A DNA stretch of 64,000 nt from Natranaeroarchaeum aerophilus (GCF_023638055.1 NZ_JAKRVY010000005.1:124001-188000), one strand, 5' to 3'. Shown: positions 50,295 to 59,840, counted from the stretch's first letter. Notes: a model not told the origin generated them from the letters alone. Numbers and translations: made by a program.

Positions 50295-52088
50295 TCAGGC
50301 CATCCGGCGTAGCCGTTCACAGACCGACTCCTGAAGCGCCGCCCGTCGGTCGTGGCTTTCCTCGCTCCCGATCCGGAACTCGATCACCTGCGTGCCGTCG
50401 CTGTCGAGACTCGCCCCGTACACGTCGGCGAACTCGTCCAGTCGGTCGACGCTGGCAAAGGAGAGACCGTATAGCTCCGCGGTCGGGGCAAAGTCCAGCC
50501 CGTGGGGGGTCCTGAACTGGTCGGTAAAGGGCGGGTCGAACGACTCAATGGGGAGCATGTGGAAGATGCCGCCGCCATCGTTATTAATGAGAACGATCGT
50601 CGCGTCGACGCCACAGCGACCGAGCGCGAGCAGGCCGTTCATGTCGTGATAGAAGGCCAGATCGCCGGTGATCGCCACGAGCGGCTCGTCGGTCGCGCTC
50701 CCAGCGCCGAGTGCTGTACTGACGATGCCGTCGATCCCGCTCGCGCCGCGGTTTCCGAGCACGGTCAACTCGGCAGTTGCGGGACGCGCAAAGCGATCGA
50801 GATCACGGACCGGCATCGAGTTCGAGACGAAGATCGTGGCGGGGTCGGGCGCGCCCTCCACGGCCGTGGCGACAACCGCCCCCTCGAATCGCTCGCCGTT
50901 TCTGGCATCCTCGCGGGCCGTCCCGATCCGGTCCCAGTAGGCCGCTTCGGCGTCGAGCCAGCGCGAGCGCCAGTCGGGGCTGGCCCCCGCCTCACCGCCC
51001 AGTCGGTCGACTACCGCCTCGATGAGCGCGGTCGGGTCGGCTTCGAGCAGGTCTGTCGCGGTGAACTCAGCTTCGCGCCACCCTCCGGCGGGATCGACAA
51101 TATACTGGCGTGCGCCAGTCCGTGCGAGATACTTCCGCAGCGGCTTCGAGGTCGGCGACGCGCCAACCCGGACCACGACCTCGGGGTCGGGCCAGTCACG
51201 GGTGACGCGCTCGTCTAGGTAGGCGTCGTAGCCACCGATCACGGGGGTCTCGGCGACGTGCTCGCCGAAGCGAAGCCCGGAGAGGGGATCGGCAAGGATC
51301 GGGAACCCGGTCGTATCGGCGAACGCAGCGAGCGCCTCGCGATCGATATCGGGGATGGGCGGATCCGAGGGACCGGCGACGATCAGCCCGCGGGAGGATT
51401 CGCTGACCGTTTTGGCGAGGGTGGCAACCGTCGCATCATCCGGTTCGATCCGCCCACCGGACGTCCGAACGAACGGCCCCTCGCGCCCGTCTGCCCCCAG
51501 CGGGGCTCGCTCCGCGAGGTCGTCGGGGACATCGCCCGGAACCTCGACGGGTTCGAGCGGTTTGCGAAACGGGACGTTCAGGTGAACAGGCCCCGAGGGA
51601 TGGCCGACTGACTTCGCAACCGCGCGGGCGGCGTCGGTACGGAGTCGCCGGAGCTTTCTCCCGGTCGGCTCCGGCTCGGGCAGGTCGCGGTACCACCGCA
51701 CCGCGTCGCCGTAGAGCTTCTCCTGATCGATCGTCTGATTTGCGCCGCTGTCCCTGAGTTCGGGTGGGCGATCAGCCGTGAGTAGAATCATCGGGACGCG
51801 GGCCTGATTCGCCTCGATCACTGCGGGGTGGAAGTTCGCCGCCGCAGTCCCGGAGGTACAGATCAGTGGCGTCGGTTTGCCGGTCCGCCGGGCGCGACCG
51901 AGCGCAAAGTAGGCTGCGGAGCGCTCGTCGAGATGCGAGAAGACGGTCAGATCGGGATGGCTCGCGGCAGCGACGGTCAGGGGCGTCGAGCGACTCCCCG
52001 GCGCGACACAGGCCGCCTCGACTCCGCTCGCGACGAGTTCGTCGATCAGCGTCTCCGCCCAGAGCGTGTTGCGGTTGGGTGCAGTCAT
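50295..52088 (-). CDS. menD: SEPHCHC synthase MenD
   Basis: This 597-residue thiamine-diphosphate enzyme adds 2-oxoglutarate to isochorismate. It starts TLWAETLIDELVASGVEAACVAPGSRSTPLTVAAASHPDL, with the invariant glutamate in LDERSAAYFALGRARRTGKP. The ThDP-binding C-terminal region includes GNRGASGIDGIVSTALGA and TGDLAFYHDMNGLL, then VLINNDGGGIFHMLP. The length is normal. The start is 2 bases from the menF stop, so menF-menD are co-transcribed. Confidence 0.96.
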   Translation of the reverse strand: MTAPNRNTLWAETLIDELVASGVEAACVAPGSRSTPLTVAAASHPDLTVFSHLDERSAAYFALGRARRTGKPTPLICTSGTAAANFHPAVIEANQARVPMILLTADRPPELRDSGANQTIDQEKLYGDAVRWYRDLPEPEPTGRKLRRLRTDAARAVAKSVGHPSGPVHLNVPFRKPLEPVEVPGDVPDDLAERAPLGADGREGPFVRTSGGRIEPDDATVATLAKTVSESSRGLIVAGPSDPPIPDIDREALAAFADTTGFPILADPLSGLRFGEHVAETPVIGGYDAYLDERVTRDWPDPEVVVRVGASPTSKPLRKYLARTGARQYIVDPAGGWREAEFTATDLLEADPTALIEAVVDRLGGEAGASPDWRSRWLDAEAAYWDRIGTAREDARNGERFEGAVVATAVEGAPDPATIFVSNSMPVRDLDRFARPATAELTVLGNRGASGIDGIVSTALGAGSATDEPLVAITGDLAFYHDMNGLLALGRCGVDATIVLINNDGGGIFHMLPIESFDPPFTDQFRTPHGLDFAPTAELYGLSFASVDRLDEFADVYGASLDSDGTQVIEFRIGSEESHDRRAALQESVCERLRRMA

Positions 52089-52090
52089 CG

Positions 52091-53431
52091 TTACTCCAGT
52101 GCATCCAGCATCGGGCCGTACTTGAGCTGTACCTCGTCCCACTCGCGGTCCGGATCGCTATCCGCAACGATCCCAGCGCCCGCAAACAGCGTCGCCCGGT
52201 CGGCCTCGGCGACCGCGGAACGAATCCCGACTGCGAACGCTCCGTCGCCCGCAGCGTCGAACCATCCCACCGGAGATGCGTACCAGCCCCGATCGAACGC
52301 CTCGGTCTCTTTGATCGTTTCCCAGGCGGCGTCCGGCGGTAAGCCGCCGACTGCGGGTGTCGGATGTAGCGCTTCGACGAGTGTGAGGACGTGTTCGGCG
52401 TCGTCGAGTTCGGCCGTGATCGGCGTCTGGAGGTGCTGGACCGTCGGCAGCTTTCGCACCGTGCGCTGGCCAGTTTGCACCGAACTCGCGTACGGCGACA
52501 GCTGCGTCCGCACGGCATCGGCGACCAGTTCGTGTTCGTGGATATCCTTCTTGCTGTCGAGTAGCTCCGCGGCGAGCCACTCGTCTTCCTCGGTGGTGTC
52601 ACCCCGGCCGGTCGACCCCGCGAGCGCAACTGTTTCGACGGTTCGACCGGACACCGAAACGAGCCGTTCCGGGGTCGCGCCGAAAAAGACCGGCCCGTCT
52701 CCTGGCTGGACGAGGAACCGCTGACAGTCCGGGTAGGCGATGTCAAGCCGGGCGATGACGTCCGGCAAGGAAAGCTCCCGCTCCAGCTCGACCGACAGCG
52801 ACTGCGCGAGAACGACCTTCTGCAGGTCGCCGCCGCTGATCCGGTCGATGGCGGCCCGAACCTGTTCGCGCCAGCGCTCCCGTGACGGGCACCGCTTCCG
52901 GCTAGTGACTCCCGGCGGCTCGGAGATTCTGCCGGACGGAGTCGCATCCTCGATCTCGGCGAGCGCGTCTTCGACCCGGTCGTCGACGGCGGCCGGATCG
53001 TCCGGACCGACCGCGTTCGCAGTTAGCCAGGCACTATCGTCGGTCCAGGTCAACTGTAGCTGAGGCAGTACGAACCGTGCACTGTCGAAGCCGGTCCACG
53101 GCGGGTCGGGCTGGTGGGCATCGTGAAACGAGATGCCTCCGACGAGCCGTGGTCGTGTGCCCTGTGGCGCATCGTCGGCGTCAATGTGGGCGAACAGACG
53201 GTCGGCCGATACCTGTAGCTGCGTTAGTCGGTTCCGACCGTCCGCCGACAGCGTCGCCGCGGCACCCCAGCCGACAAAGGACGGGTCGTCCGGCGGCGTC
53301 CAGACCGCCCGCGGTGGCCCGAACGCGTCGAGAACGGCTCGACGCGAGACGGCGTCAAGTTCGCGGCGTCGCGTCACAAGCGGCGCGTCACCGCGTCCGC
53401 TGGCGTCGCCCCCACTGCCCAGGGATTCCAT
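52091..53431 (-). CDS. menF: Isochorismate synthase MenF
   Basis: This 446-residue chorismate-binding enzyme converts chorismate to isochorismate, the committed step to menaquinone. The chorismate-utilising core is at about 190-440 with LQKVVLAQSLSVELERELS, FFGATPERLVSVSGRTVETVALAGSTGRGDTTEEDEWLAAELL, KDIHEHELV and PTPAVGGLPPDAAWETIKETEAFDRGWYASPVGWFDAAGDGAFAVGIRSA. These are the family hallmarks. The gene heads menF-menD and is divergent from a flippase gene. Confidence 0.94.
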   Translation of the reverse strand: MESLGSGGDASGRGDAPLVTRRRELDAVSRRAVLDAFGPPRAVWTPPDDPSFVGWGAAATLSADGRNRLTQLQVSADRLFAHIDADDAPQGTRPRLVGGISFHDAHQPDPPWTGFDSARFVLPQLQLTWTDDSAWLTANAVGPDDPAAVDDRVEDALAEIEDATPSGRISEPPGVTSRKRCPSRERWREQVRAAIDRISGGDLQKVVLAQSLSVELERELSLPDVIARLDIAYPDCQRFLVQPGDGPVFFGATPERLVSVSGRTVETVALAGSTGRGDTTEEDEWLAAELLDSKKDIHEHELVADAVRTQLSPYASSVQTGQRTVRKLPTVQHLQTPITAELDDAEHVLTLVEALHPTPAVGGLPPDAAWETIKETEAFDRGWYASPVGWFDAAGDGAFAVGIRSAVAEADRATLFAGAGIVADSDPDREWDEVQLKYGPMLDALE

Positions 53432-53543
53432 TGATAACCGTTCAGGAGCGCGGGTTCTTCAGCCTGTCCCTCTCCCGTAGCGGGGCAACAGCCGGCAGCG
53501 CAAGCGACCGATTTTTGTCCCGGCACTGCCCGAGAGGTGACAC

Positions 53544-55073
53544 GTGTATCGAGACGACGAGTCGATTCCGGACGACGAACGCGAGGCACTCCTGACGATA
53601 GCGCACGGCGCAGTCGTTACCTCAGGCGGAGTCTCCGCGCAGCGTGCGCTGATCTCGGCTGTCGAGATTATCCTCGCACGGGGGCTGGGACCTGCCGCGT
53701 ACGGTGTATACGCCCTGGCGTGGCGCATCGCCCAGGTTCTGGTCCGGCTCGTCACGTTTGGAAGCGTCCCGGCGCTCCAGCGGTACGTCCCCGAGTACGA
53801 AAGTGATCCACGCCGTCGATCCGCGGTCGTGGGGCTGGCCTACGCCACGACGGTCGGCTTCGGGGCCGCGCTCGCGGTCGGCGTCTGGCTGGCCGCGCCA
53901 CGGATCAACGAACTCACTATCGAGCAGGCCGCGTTCGTCCCGACATTGCGCGCGTTTGGACTCCTGGTGGGACTCCTGGGCGTCATCATGATCGTTGCGG
54001 GCGTCTTCCGGGCAGTCGGCTCCGCGCGGGGAGAAGTGGTGTTCAACAAGCTGCTCCGGCCGGGCGTCCGGCTGATCGCGGCGGTCGCCGCGCTCGCGCT
54101 GGGCTACTCCGTGGTAGGCGTTGCAGGCGCAATCGTCGTCGGAACGGCGATACTTGTCGTGGTCGCCGCCCCCCTGTCTGTTCGGTCGACCGGGATTCGA
54201 CCCTCGCTACGAGGCACGAAAGGAGAGGCCGGACGCTTCTACAATCATGCTGGTCCGGTCGCGATGAGTAGTTTCGGAAAGGTGTTCCAGAACCGGGTCG
54301 ACGTCCTGCTCGTCGGGGCGCTCCTGAGCGCGGTCGCCGCGGGCGTGTACAACGCCTTGCTCGTGCTGGTCGCGATCGCGTGGATCCCGTTGTTGTCGTT
54401 CAACCAGCTGCTTCCACCAGTCGCTTCCGATCTCTACGCCAGCGACCGGACGGCGACGCTCAATGCGATCTACACTGCCGTAACGCGGCTGATCATCACG
54501 ACTGTCGTCCCCTTCCTTGCAGTGCTCGTCGTGTACGGTCAGGAGCTACTGGGCCTGTTCGGCCCGGCGTATACTGAGGGATACGTGCCGCTGGTCGTCT
54601 ATCTCGGCGGCGTCTTCGTCGGGAGCGCGGTCGGCGCGACCGGCTGGTTGTTGATGATGACCGACCACCAGTACGCGCGAATGATTCTCGACTGGCTGCT
54701 CGCCGTCCTCAACGTCGTTCTGACGTACACGTTCATCGTGGAGTTCGGACTGGTCGGAGCGGCGCTCGGGACCTCGCTCGCTATCGCCGTACAGAACGGG
54801 ATTCAGGTAGTACTGTTACGACAGTTCGAGGGCCTGTGGCCGTTCGACCGAACGTTTCTCACACCGATCTTCGCGGGCGGGATCGCCATGGTGGCGATGT
54901 GGTTACTCGGCACCGTCGTTTCGGGCGGTGTCGCGGTCATAATCGGCGTCCCGCTCGGGCTCGCCGTCTACGTCGGGGCGCTCCGGCTCATCGGCGTCGA
55001 TCCGCGCGACCGGTTCGTCGTCCGCGAACTGTACGCGAGCTATCGGTCGAACCTGCGGACTCGGATCGCGTGA
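53544..55073 (+). CDS. Polysaccharide/lipid-linked oligosaccharide flippase (PST/MATE-like)
   Basis: This 509-residue protein has about 12-14 membrane helices, starting SAQRALISAVEIILARGLGPAAYGVYALAWRIAQVL, the hallmark of the Wzx/PST exporters. Later segments, such as FGKVFQNRVDVLLVGALLSAVAAGVYNALLVLVAIAWIPLLSFNQLLPPVASDLYA, repeat the pattern. It probably flips lipid-linked glycans for S-layer glycosylation or exopolysaccharide. The start is GTG at 53544, giving MYRDDESIPDDERE. No glycosyltransferase lies next to it. Confidence 0.87.
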   Translation: MYRDDESIPDDEREALLTIAHGAVVTSGGVSAQRALISAVEIILARGLGPAAYGVYALAWRIAQVLVRLVTFGSVPALQRYVPEYESDPRRRSAVVGLAYATTVGFGAALAVGVWLAAPRINELTIEQAAFVPTLRAFGLLVGLLGVIMIVAGVFRAVGSARGEVVFNKLLRPGVRLIAAVAALALGYSVVGVAGAIVVGTAILVVVAAPLSVRSTGIRPSLRGTKGEAGRFYNHAGPVAMSSFGKVFQNRVDVLLVGALLSAVAAGVYNALLVLVAIAWIPLLSFNQLLPPVASDLYASDRTATLNAIYTAVTRLIITTVVPFLAVLVVYGQELLGLFGPAYTEGYVPLVVYLGGVFVGSAVGATGWLLMMTDHQYARMILDWLLAVLNVVLTYTFIVEFGLVGAALGTSLAIAVQNGIQVVLLRQFEGLWPFDRTFLTPIFAGGIAMVAMWLLGTVVSGGVAVIIGVPLGLAVYVGALRLIGVDPRDRFVVRELYASYRSNLRTRIA

Positions 55074-55183
55074 GAGAGGCTCCTTCATTACTATCGAGGA
55101 GAGTGATCCGTAGTGGTGATTCGATCGCCGACGATACGGTCCACAGATTTAATTCGTCTCCTCCCTTCCATCAGAGCGACGCA

Positions 55184-56683
55184 ATGGCTTACGGTACGTC
55201 GCTCGATCTCCTCTCGATTCCCGGAGCGAGCAGCTACCTCTCCGCCACCGCAATAGAAGATGCACTCGAGTATTTCGACCCGGAGGTGATCTGTCTTACC
55301 GGCGAGTTCGATCCCTCGCTGTACGGTGGTGTCCGCACTGTCACGGACGTCCCGGTAATCGCCCCATCGGCAGGGATGGGAGACGTCACCCATCATCGGC
55401 GACTGGATGACGGCTCAGTTGTGGAGGCAAATACTATCGATACCCCCGGGGCGACGCACGATCTCCTGACAGTTCGAGATCGACGCGTTCTCGACGACCT
55501 TCCGGCGGAGTTCTCGGATGGCCAGGACTCGGCGGCCGACACTGCCACAGTTCTCGTCGTTCCCAATCTCGGCGTCGAGTACGATCCGACGACTCTGAGT
55601 GCTCGATTGCCGGGGATAGACGCACTGGCAGCGATCCAGGAAGCGGCTACCGGACCGTTGACCGTCCTTGCTGGCCGACAGCCTGCGAACTATCATCACG
55701 TCTGGGAGAGCGACTACGGCGCGCCCAGAGTGACTGTACACGGAATGGGGGCGGGGACGGAGAAGGAGACTGAATTGACGCTGCTTTCCTGTACGGAAAC
55801 CGGCACAGCCGCCGGCGAGTCCGTTGCGGCCGACAGCTTCGGTCTCAGTGCGATCCAGGGGATCGGATCGAAGACGGGAGAGACGCTCCGTAACCGGGGC
55901 ATTACGACCCGAACCGATCTCGTCGAAACGTCGATCTCCGCGCTATCCGAACTTCCCGGTGTCGGTCGGGAGTCGGCCGAGACGATGCACGCCCACGCGG
56001 ACGTGATCGACACCGGCGATCCGTTACGGTTGACAAACGAGTCCCTCCCTGCGGCGCGAAACGGCCGGTCACCGATCTGTCTCGACATCGAGACAGACGG
56101 GCTCTCGCCGACCGTGGTCTGGCAGTTCGGAATCTACAATCCCGAGACTGACGAGTACACCGCGTTCGTCGAGGACGAGACGCCGACCGAGCCCGGCCGG
56201 AACGTCCGGCGGTTCTGTGACTACCTCTTTGGCACTCACGCAGATCGGACGCTTCTGACGTGGAACGGCGACGGCTTCGATTATCCAGTCATCGAGCGGT
56301 TTCTCCGCCAGCATGCCCCCGAGTACGTCGACGCGTGGGACGACCTCTGGAAACACGATCTCTACTCGTGGGCGGTCAGAGAGAGCAACGCGCTCTTGCC
56401 TGGACGGACAAACAAACTCGACGATGTGGCCCGCGCGCTCGGGTACGAGGACGCGGAGACGGGACTGACAGGTGCACAGACGGCCGCAGCATACCAGCGA
56501 TTCATGCGCACGCCCGACGATCCGGCCGCGAAACCCGACTGGGAGCGCCACCGACGGTACTGCGAAGACGACTGCCGAGCGCTCTGGCACGTCTGGCAGG
56601 CGATCGAAGACGCCAGACGCCGCGACCCGAGCGACAGTGCGACCGACACCGGCGGCCAGCAGACCGGACTCACTGAGTTCTAA
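55184..56683 (+). CDS. RNase H-fold 3'-5' exonuclease, MrfB/YprB-like, with PIP-like C-terminus
   Basis: This 499-residue protein has an N-terminal domain of unknown type (1-215), a helix-hairpin-helix region (about 218-275: IQGIGSKTGETLRNRGI ... LSELPGVGRESAETM), and a DEDD exonuclease domain (296-475). The acidic residues are Asp301 and Glu303 (ICLDIETDGL), Asp366 (WNGDGFDYPVI) and Asp462/463 with Tyr459 (RRYCEDDCRALW). The last seven residues are QTGLTEF, which fits the PCNA-binding PIP box (QxxLxxF). Its stop overlaps the helicase start (TAATG). The pair resembles B. subtilis MrfB/MrfA, which repair mitomycin damage. The MAYGTSLDLL start follows a TATA-like TTTAAT near 55148. Confidence 0.87.
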   Translation: MAYGTSLDLLSIPGASSYLSATAIEDALEYFDPEVICLTGEFDPSLYGGVRTVTDVPVIAPSAGMGDVTHHRRLDDGSVVEANTIDTPGATHDLLTVRDRRVLDDLPAEFSDGQDSAADTATVLVVPNLGVEYDPTTLSARLPGIDALAAIQEAATGPLTVLAGRQPANYHHVWESDYGAPRVTVHGMGAGTEKETELTLLSCTETGTAAGESVAADSFGLSAIQGIGSKTGETLRNRGITTRTDLVETSISALSELPGVGRESAETMHAHADVIDTGDPLRLTNESLPAARNGRSPICLDIETDGLSPTVVWQFGIYNPETDEYTAFVEDETPTEPGRNVRRFCDYLFGTHADRTLLTWNGDGFDYPVIERFLRQHAPEYVDAWDDLWKHDLYSWAVRESNALLPGRTNKLDDVARALGYEDAETGLTGAQTAAAYQRFMRTPDDPAAKPDWERHRRYCEDDCRALWHVWQAIEDARRRDPSDSATDTGGQQTGLTEF

Positions 56684-59352
56684 TGACTAGCGACCCATCC
56701 ACAACGACCATCGATATCGAGCGCCTGATCGAGACGTTCCCGCGAGAGGGTGTCTCACTCGACTCGCAGTCTATCACGTACCGGCCACTTCCGCCCCGTG
56801 AGGCCGATACAGTCCCGGCAAGCGAGGTACTCCGCCCCGGTCTCTCCGACCGATACCCCTACGAGCCGTTCAGTCATCAGGCGGACGCGCTCTCCCTGCT
56901 CGACAGCGGTGAGAACGTCACCGTCGCCACATCAACGTCATCGGGAAAGACCGACATCTACGCGCTGCAGATCGCCCGGAACCTACTGGATGCTGGCGTG
57001 ATCTCGCCCGATGGTTCTCGAACCGGTGAGGACGGCGCGACGGCACTGTGTATCTACCCGACGAAGGCGCTGGCGGCCGACCAGCACGAGGCGCTGGAGG
57101 ATCTCTACGACGAGATGGACCTCGACATCCGGATCGGGCGATACGACGGGGACACCCCGCAGGCCGACCGCCGGGAGATTCGAGGGCGGGCAGACGTGAT
57201 CCTGACGAACCCGATGGGCGTGAGCACGTATTTGCACGACCACGACCGCTGGAGCCGGTTCTACTCGGGACTCGACCTCGTAGTACTCGACGAATCCCAC
57301 ACTCATACCGGCGTGCAGGGGATGCACGTCGCCTGGATACTCCGGCGTCTTCGCCGCGTCGTCGACCACTGGGGCGGGAACCCACAGTACGTGTTGACTT
57401 CGGCAACGATCGGTAACCCTGCGGATCACTCCGAACAGCTGCTCGATGAGTCCGTGACGGTCGTCGACGAGGACGGCTCGCCACGCGGACCGCGCGACCT
57501 GTTACTGTGGAATCCACCACCGACAGATGGCGGCGATACGCACAGCGACGGGACGGTCTTTGCAGCGGACGAACCGCCGACCGCGCCGGGCGTCGACGGT
57601 GGTATCGCTTCACGGCTCCCCGCCTCGGTCGATGCACCGCGCGTCTGGAACCACCTCACCTACCACGGCGTCGACTCCCTGTTGTTCTGTCCGAGCCGAA
57701 AGCTCACCGAGATTGCAGTTCAACGGGCCAATGAGCATCGAGAGTCAGCCGGGAGCCAGTACGCGCCGCCACGGCCAGAACTTGCGGCGTACAATGCGGG
57801 GATGGGCCGGGTCACGCGTCAGGATCGGGAGGCGTCGTTCAAAGACGGCTCAATAGCTGGTCTCGCGACCACTTCTGCACTGGAACTCGGTATCGACATC
57901 GGAGACCTTGACGGCGTCGTCCTGCTCGGCTATCCAGGCCAGCGCCAGCGGTTCTGGCAGCGGATCGGCCGCGCGGGACGAGCGGGGTCCCGAAGCATCG
58001 GCGTGCTCGTGGCCGACCACCGCACTCTCGACCAGTACGTTATCGACAACCCCGAGTACCTCCTCGATACCGATGTCGAGGATGCAGTCGTGGATACCGG
58101 CAACGACGCCGTCTTCGCTCAGCATCTACTCTGTGCGGCCGACGAGATTGCCCTGGACGAGTCGGATATCGGCCCGTTCGCGGGTGAAGAGCGGCTCCGC
58201 GCTGGCGTCAGGATGTGGCGACGCACCGGCCGACTGACCGGCTATCTCGACGCTGTGGTCCATTACGCCGGTGCGCGCCGTCCGCAGACCGAGGTGAGTA
58301 TCTACGGGACCGGTGGGGACGAGTACGAACTCCGACTCGCAGATGGGGTCGACGAGTCGGCAGTCGTCGAGTTCGATGCCGAGAACGTGGCCCAAAATCG
58401 CGCGTACCGGGACTACCACGAGGGCGCAGTGCGGCTGTTCGACGGCGAGCAGTTCGAGGTCACGGGGGTCCACGACGACCGCCCCCAGCCCAGCATCGAA
58501 CTCAAACCGGTCGACCGGGAGTACTACACCCGAACGCTCACCGACGTGAACGTCGTCGATGCCGAATCCGAACAATCCCGCGAGGTCAACGGGTTTCGGC
58601 TTCACTTCGGCACCGGGACCGTCCTCGTGCATCACCACTCTTACGACCAGGTGTATATCGAGTCCAACGAGCCAAAAGAGCGGATGCTCCCGACCAACCG
58701 CCCACCAATCTCTATGGAGACACAGCTGTGCTGGGTCGAAGTCCCCGAGAACGTCGAACAGGGTCTGCTTGCGAAGTACCGCGAGTCCGGCACGGAGACA
58801 GGAGTCGATCTCGAGCGTGCGGATGCACCCCAGATCGGCTACGTCGCCGGGCTGCATGCCGCCGAGCACGCGATGATCAAGGCCGCGCCGCTCGAACTCC
58901 TGGTCGATCAGAACGACCTCGGGGGGCTCTCGACGCTCGTGCTCGACAGCCACTACGCGAGTCCCGAACACGACGAACTTGGAGCGACCGCGTCCCAGTC
59001 CATGGATGCGGTCGAAGCGGTCATCGCCAACCGGGCCGCTGAGTCGGATGGAACCGCCTCCGGCTGGTTCCTCTACGACGGCGTCGAGGGAGGGATCGGC
59101 TTCGCACGGGCAATCTACGAAGAATTCGAGACGCTGTCTGCCCACGCCCGGGATCGGCTCGAAGACTGCGAGTGTGGCCGCCCCGACGGCTGTCCAGCCT
59201 GCACGTACTCGGAGAACTGTGGGAACGACAACGCGCCGTTGCTACGCGACTCGGCCATCGACGTCTTCGAGCACTTGCTGGGCGAGCGGTCGCCTGAGGA
59301 CCTCGACGAGGGCGACGAGTCGGAGCGACGGCCCGCGCTGTTTTACGCGTGA
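56683..59352 (+). CDS. DEAD/DEAH-box helicase, MrfA/YprA-like, with C-terminal four-Cys domain
   Basis: This 889-residue helicase has Walker A TSTSSGKT (83-90), motif Ib IYPTKALAADQ, DESH as motif II (203-206), motif III SATIGNP and motif VI QRIGRAGRAGS. The MrfA-type C-terminal region (DUF1998) ends with cysteines at 829, 831, 837, 840 and 846 (CECGRPDGCPACTYSENC), which coordinate zinc or an Fe-S cluster. The start codon overlaps the nuclease stop by one base. Together they match the MrfAB helicase-nuclease pair known for nucleotide excision of mitomycin adducts. Confidence 0.92.
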   Translation: MTSDPSTTTIDIERLIETFPREGVSLDSQSITYRPLPPREADTVPASEVLRPGLSDRYPYEPFSHQADALSLLDSGENVTVATSTSSGKTDIYALQIARNLLDAGVISPDGSRTGEDGATALCIYPTKALAADQHEALEDLYDEMDLDIRIGRYDGDTPQADRREIRGRADVILTNPMGVSTYLHDHDRWSRFYSGLDLVVLDESHTHTGVQGMHVAWILRRLRRVVDHWGGNPQYVLTSATIGNPADHSEQLLDESVTVVDEDGSPRGPRDLLLWNPPPTDGGDTHSDGTVFAADEPPTAPGVDGGIASRLPASVDAPRVWNHLTYHGVDSLLFCPSRKLTEIAVQRANEHRESAGSQYAPPRPELAAYNAGMGRVTRQDREASFKDGSIAGLATTSALELGIDIGDLDGVVLLGYPGQRQRFWQRIGRAGRAGSRSIGVLVADHRTLDQYVIDNPEYLLDTDVEDAVVDTGNDAVFAQHLLCAADEIALDESDIGPFAGEERLRAGVRMWRRTGRLTGYLDAVVHYAGARRPQTEVSIYGTGGDEYELRLADGVDESAVVEFDAENVAQNRAYRDYHEGAVRLFDGEQFEVTGVHDDRPQPSIELKPVDREYYTRTLTDVNVVDAESEQSREVNGFRLHFGTGTVLVHHHSYDQVYIESNEPKERMLPTNRPPISMETQLCWVEVPENVEQGLLAKYRESGTETGVDLERADAPQIGYVAGLHAAEHAMIKAAPLELLVDQNDLGGLSTLVLDSHYASPEHDELGATASQSMDAVEAVIANRAAESDGTASGWFLYDGVEGGIGFARAIYEEFETLSAHARDRLEDCECGRPDGCPACTYSENCGNDNAPLLRDSAIDVFEHLLGERSPEDLDEGDESERRPALFYA

Positions 59353-59353
59353 G

Positions 59354-59770
59354 TCACTGTTCAAGGATTTCGACGAGGTTCCCCTCCGGGTCGCGCAGGA
59401 AACAGATCCGGGTCCCGCTTTCGGTCGTCTGGGGCGGGCTGATCGTCTCGACGTCCTCGGGAAGCCTCTCGTAGAACAGATCGATGTCGTCGACTTCGAG
59501 TCCAAGATGGGTCGCGCCGGGACGGTTGAGCGTGACATCCTCTATTATCTCCTCTTCAGGCTCGTACTCCACGAGTTCCACACGGATGCCGTCGGCGTCA
59601 AGATGGGCGAAGTTACCGGTTGCCCCCTCGACACCGACGCCGGTTGAAAACGCTTCGCCGGTAACAGTAAACTGAGAGAGGATATCCAGTCCAAGGACGT
59701 CCCGGTAGAACGGCAGGACGTCGTCGAGTGATGAGACGGTGATGCCGACGTGATGTGCGGTCGCAGTCAT
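59354..59770 (-). CDS. VOC-family (glyoxalase-like) protein
   Basis: This 138-residue protein has two beta-alpha-beta-beta-beta modules: TAHHVGITVSSLDDVLPFYRDVLGLDIL at the start and ATHLGLEVDDIDLFYERLPEDVETI in the second half. Metal ligand candidates are His7, Glu near VELVEYEP, His in GATHLGLEV and Glu in LVEILEQ. This is the glyoxalase/dioxygenase fold; some haloarchaeal relatives are annotated as methylmalonyl-CoA epimerases, but the substrate is not settled. The MTATAHHVG start places the first strand at the N-terminus. It is convergent with the helicase gene by 1 base. Confidence 0.87.
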   Translation of the reverse strand: MTATAHHVGITVSSLDDVLPFYRDVLGLDILSQFTVTGEAFSTGVGVEGATGNFAHLDADGIRVELVEYEPEEEIIEDVTLNRPGATHLGLEVDDIDLFYERLPEDVETISPPQTTESGTRICFLRDPEGNLVEILEQ

Positions 59771-59840
59771 ATGCGAACGAGCGCGTGCCTGTCGCAAAAG
59801 CCCATCGGAGAAGCGAGTGAGATTGTCTATGCGATCCGAG

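Noticed and set aside
54836-55183. N-terminal extension of the exonuclease frame
   Set aside because: The added sequence is Arg/Pro-rich and overlaps the end of the flippase gene; the ATG at 55184 follows a TATA-like box and gives a normal acidic protein.
58126-59145. Minus-strand open frame (339 codons) opposite the MrfA-like helicase
   Set aside because: It is a GC shadow; the helicase frame contains the conserved motifs and the terminal cysteine cluster.
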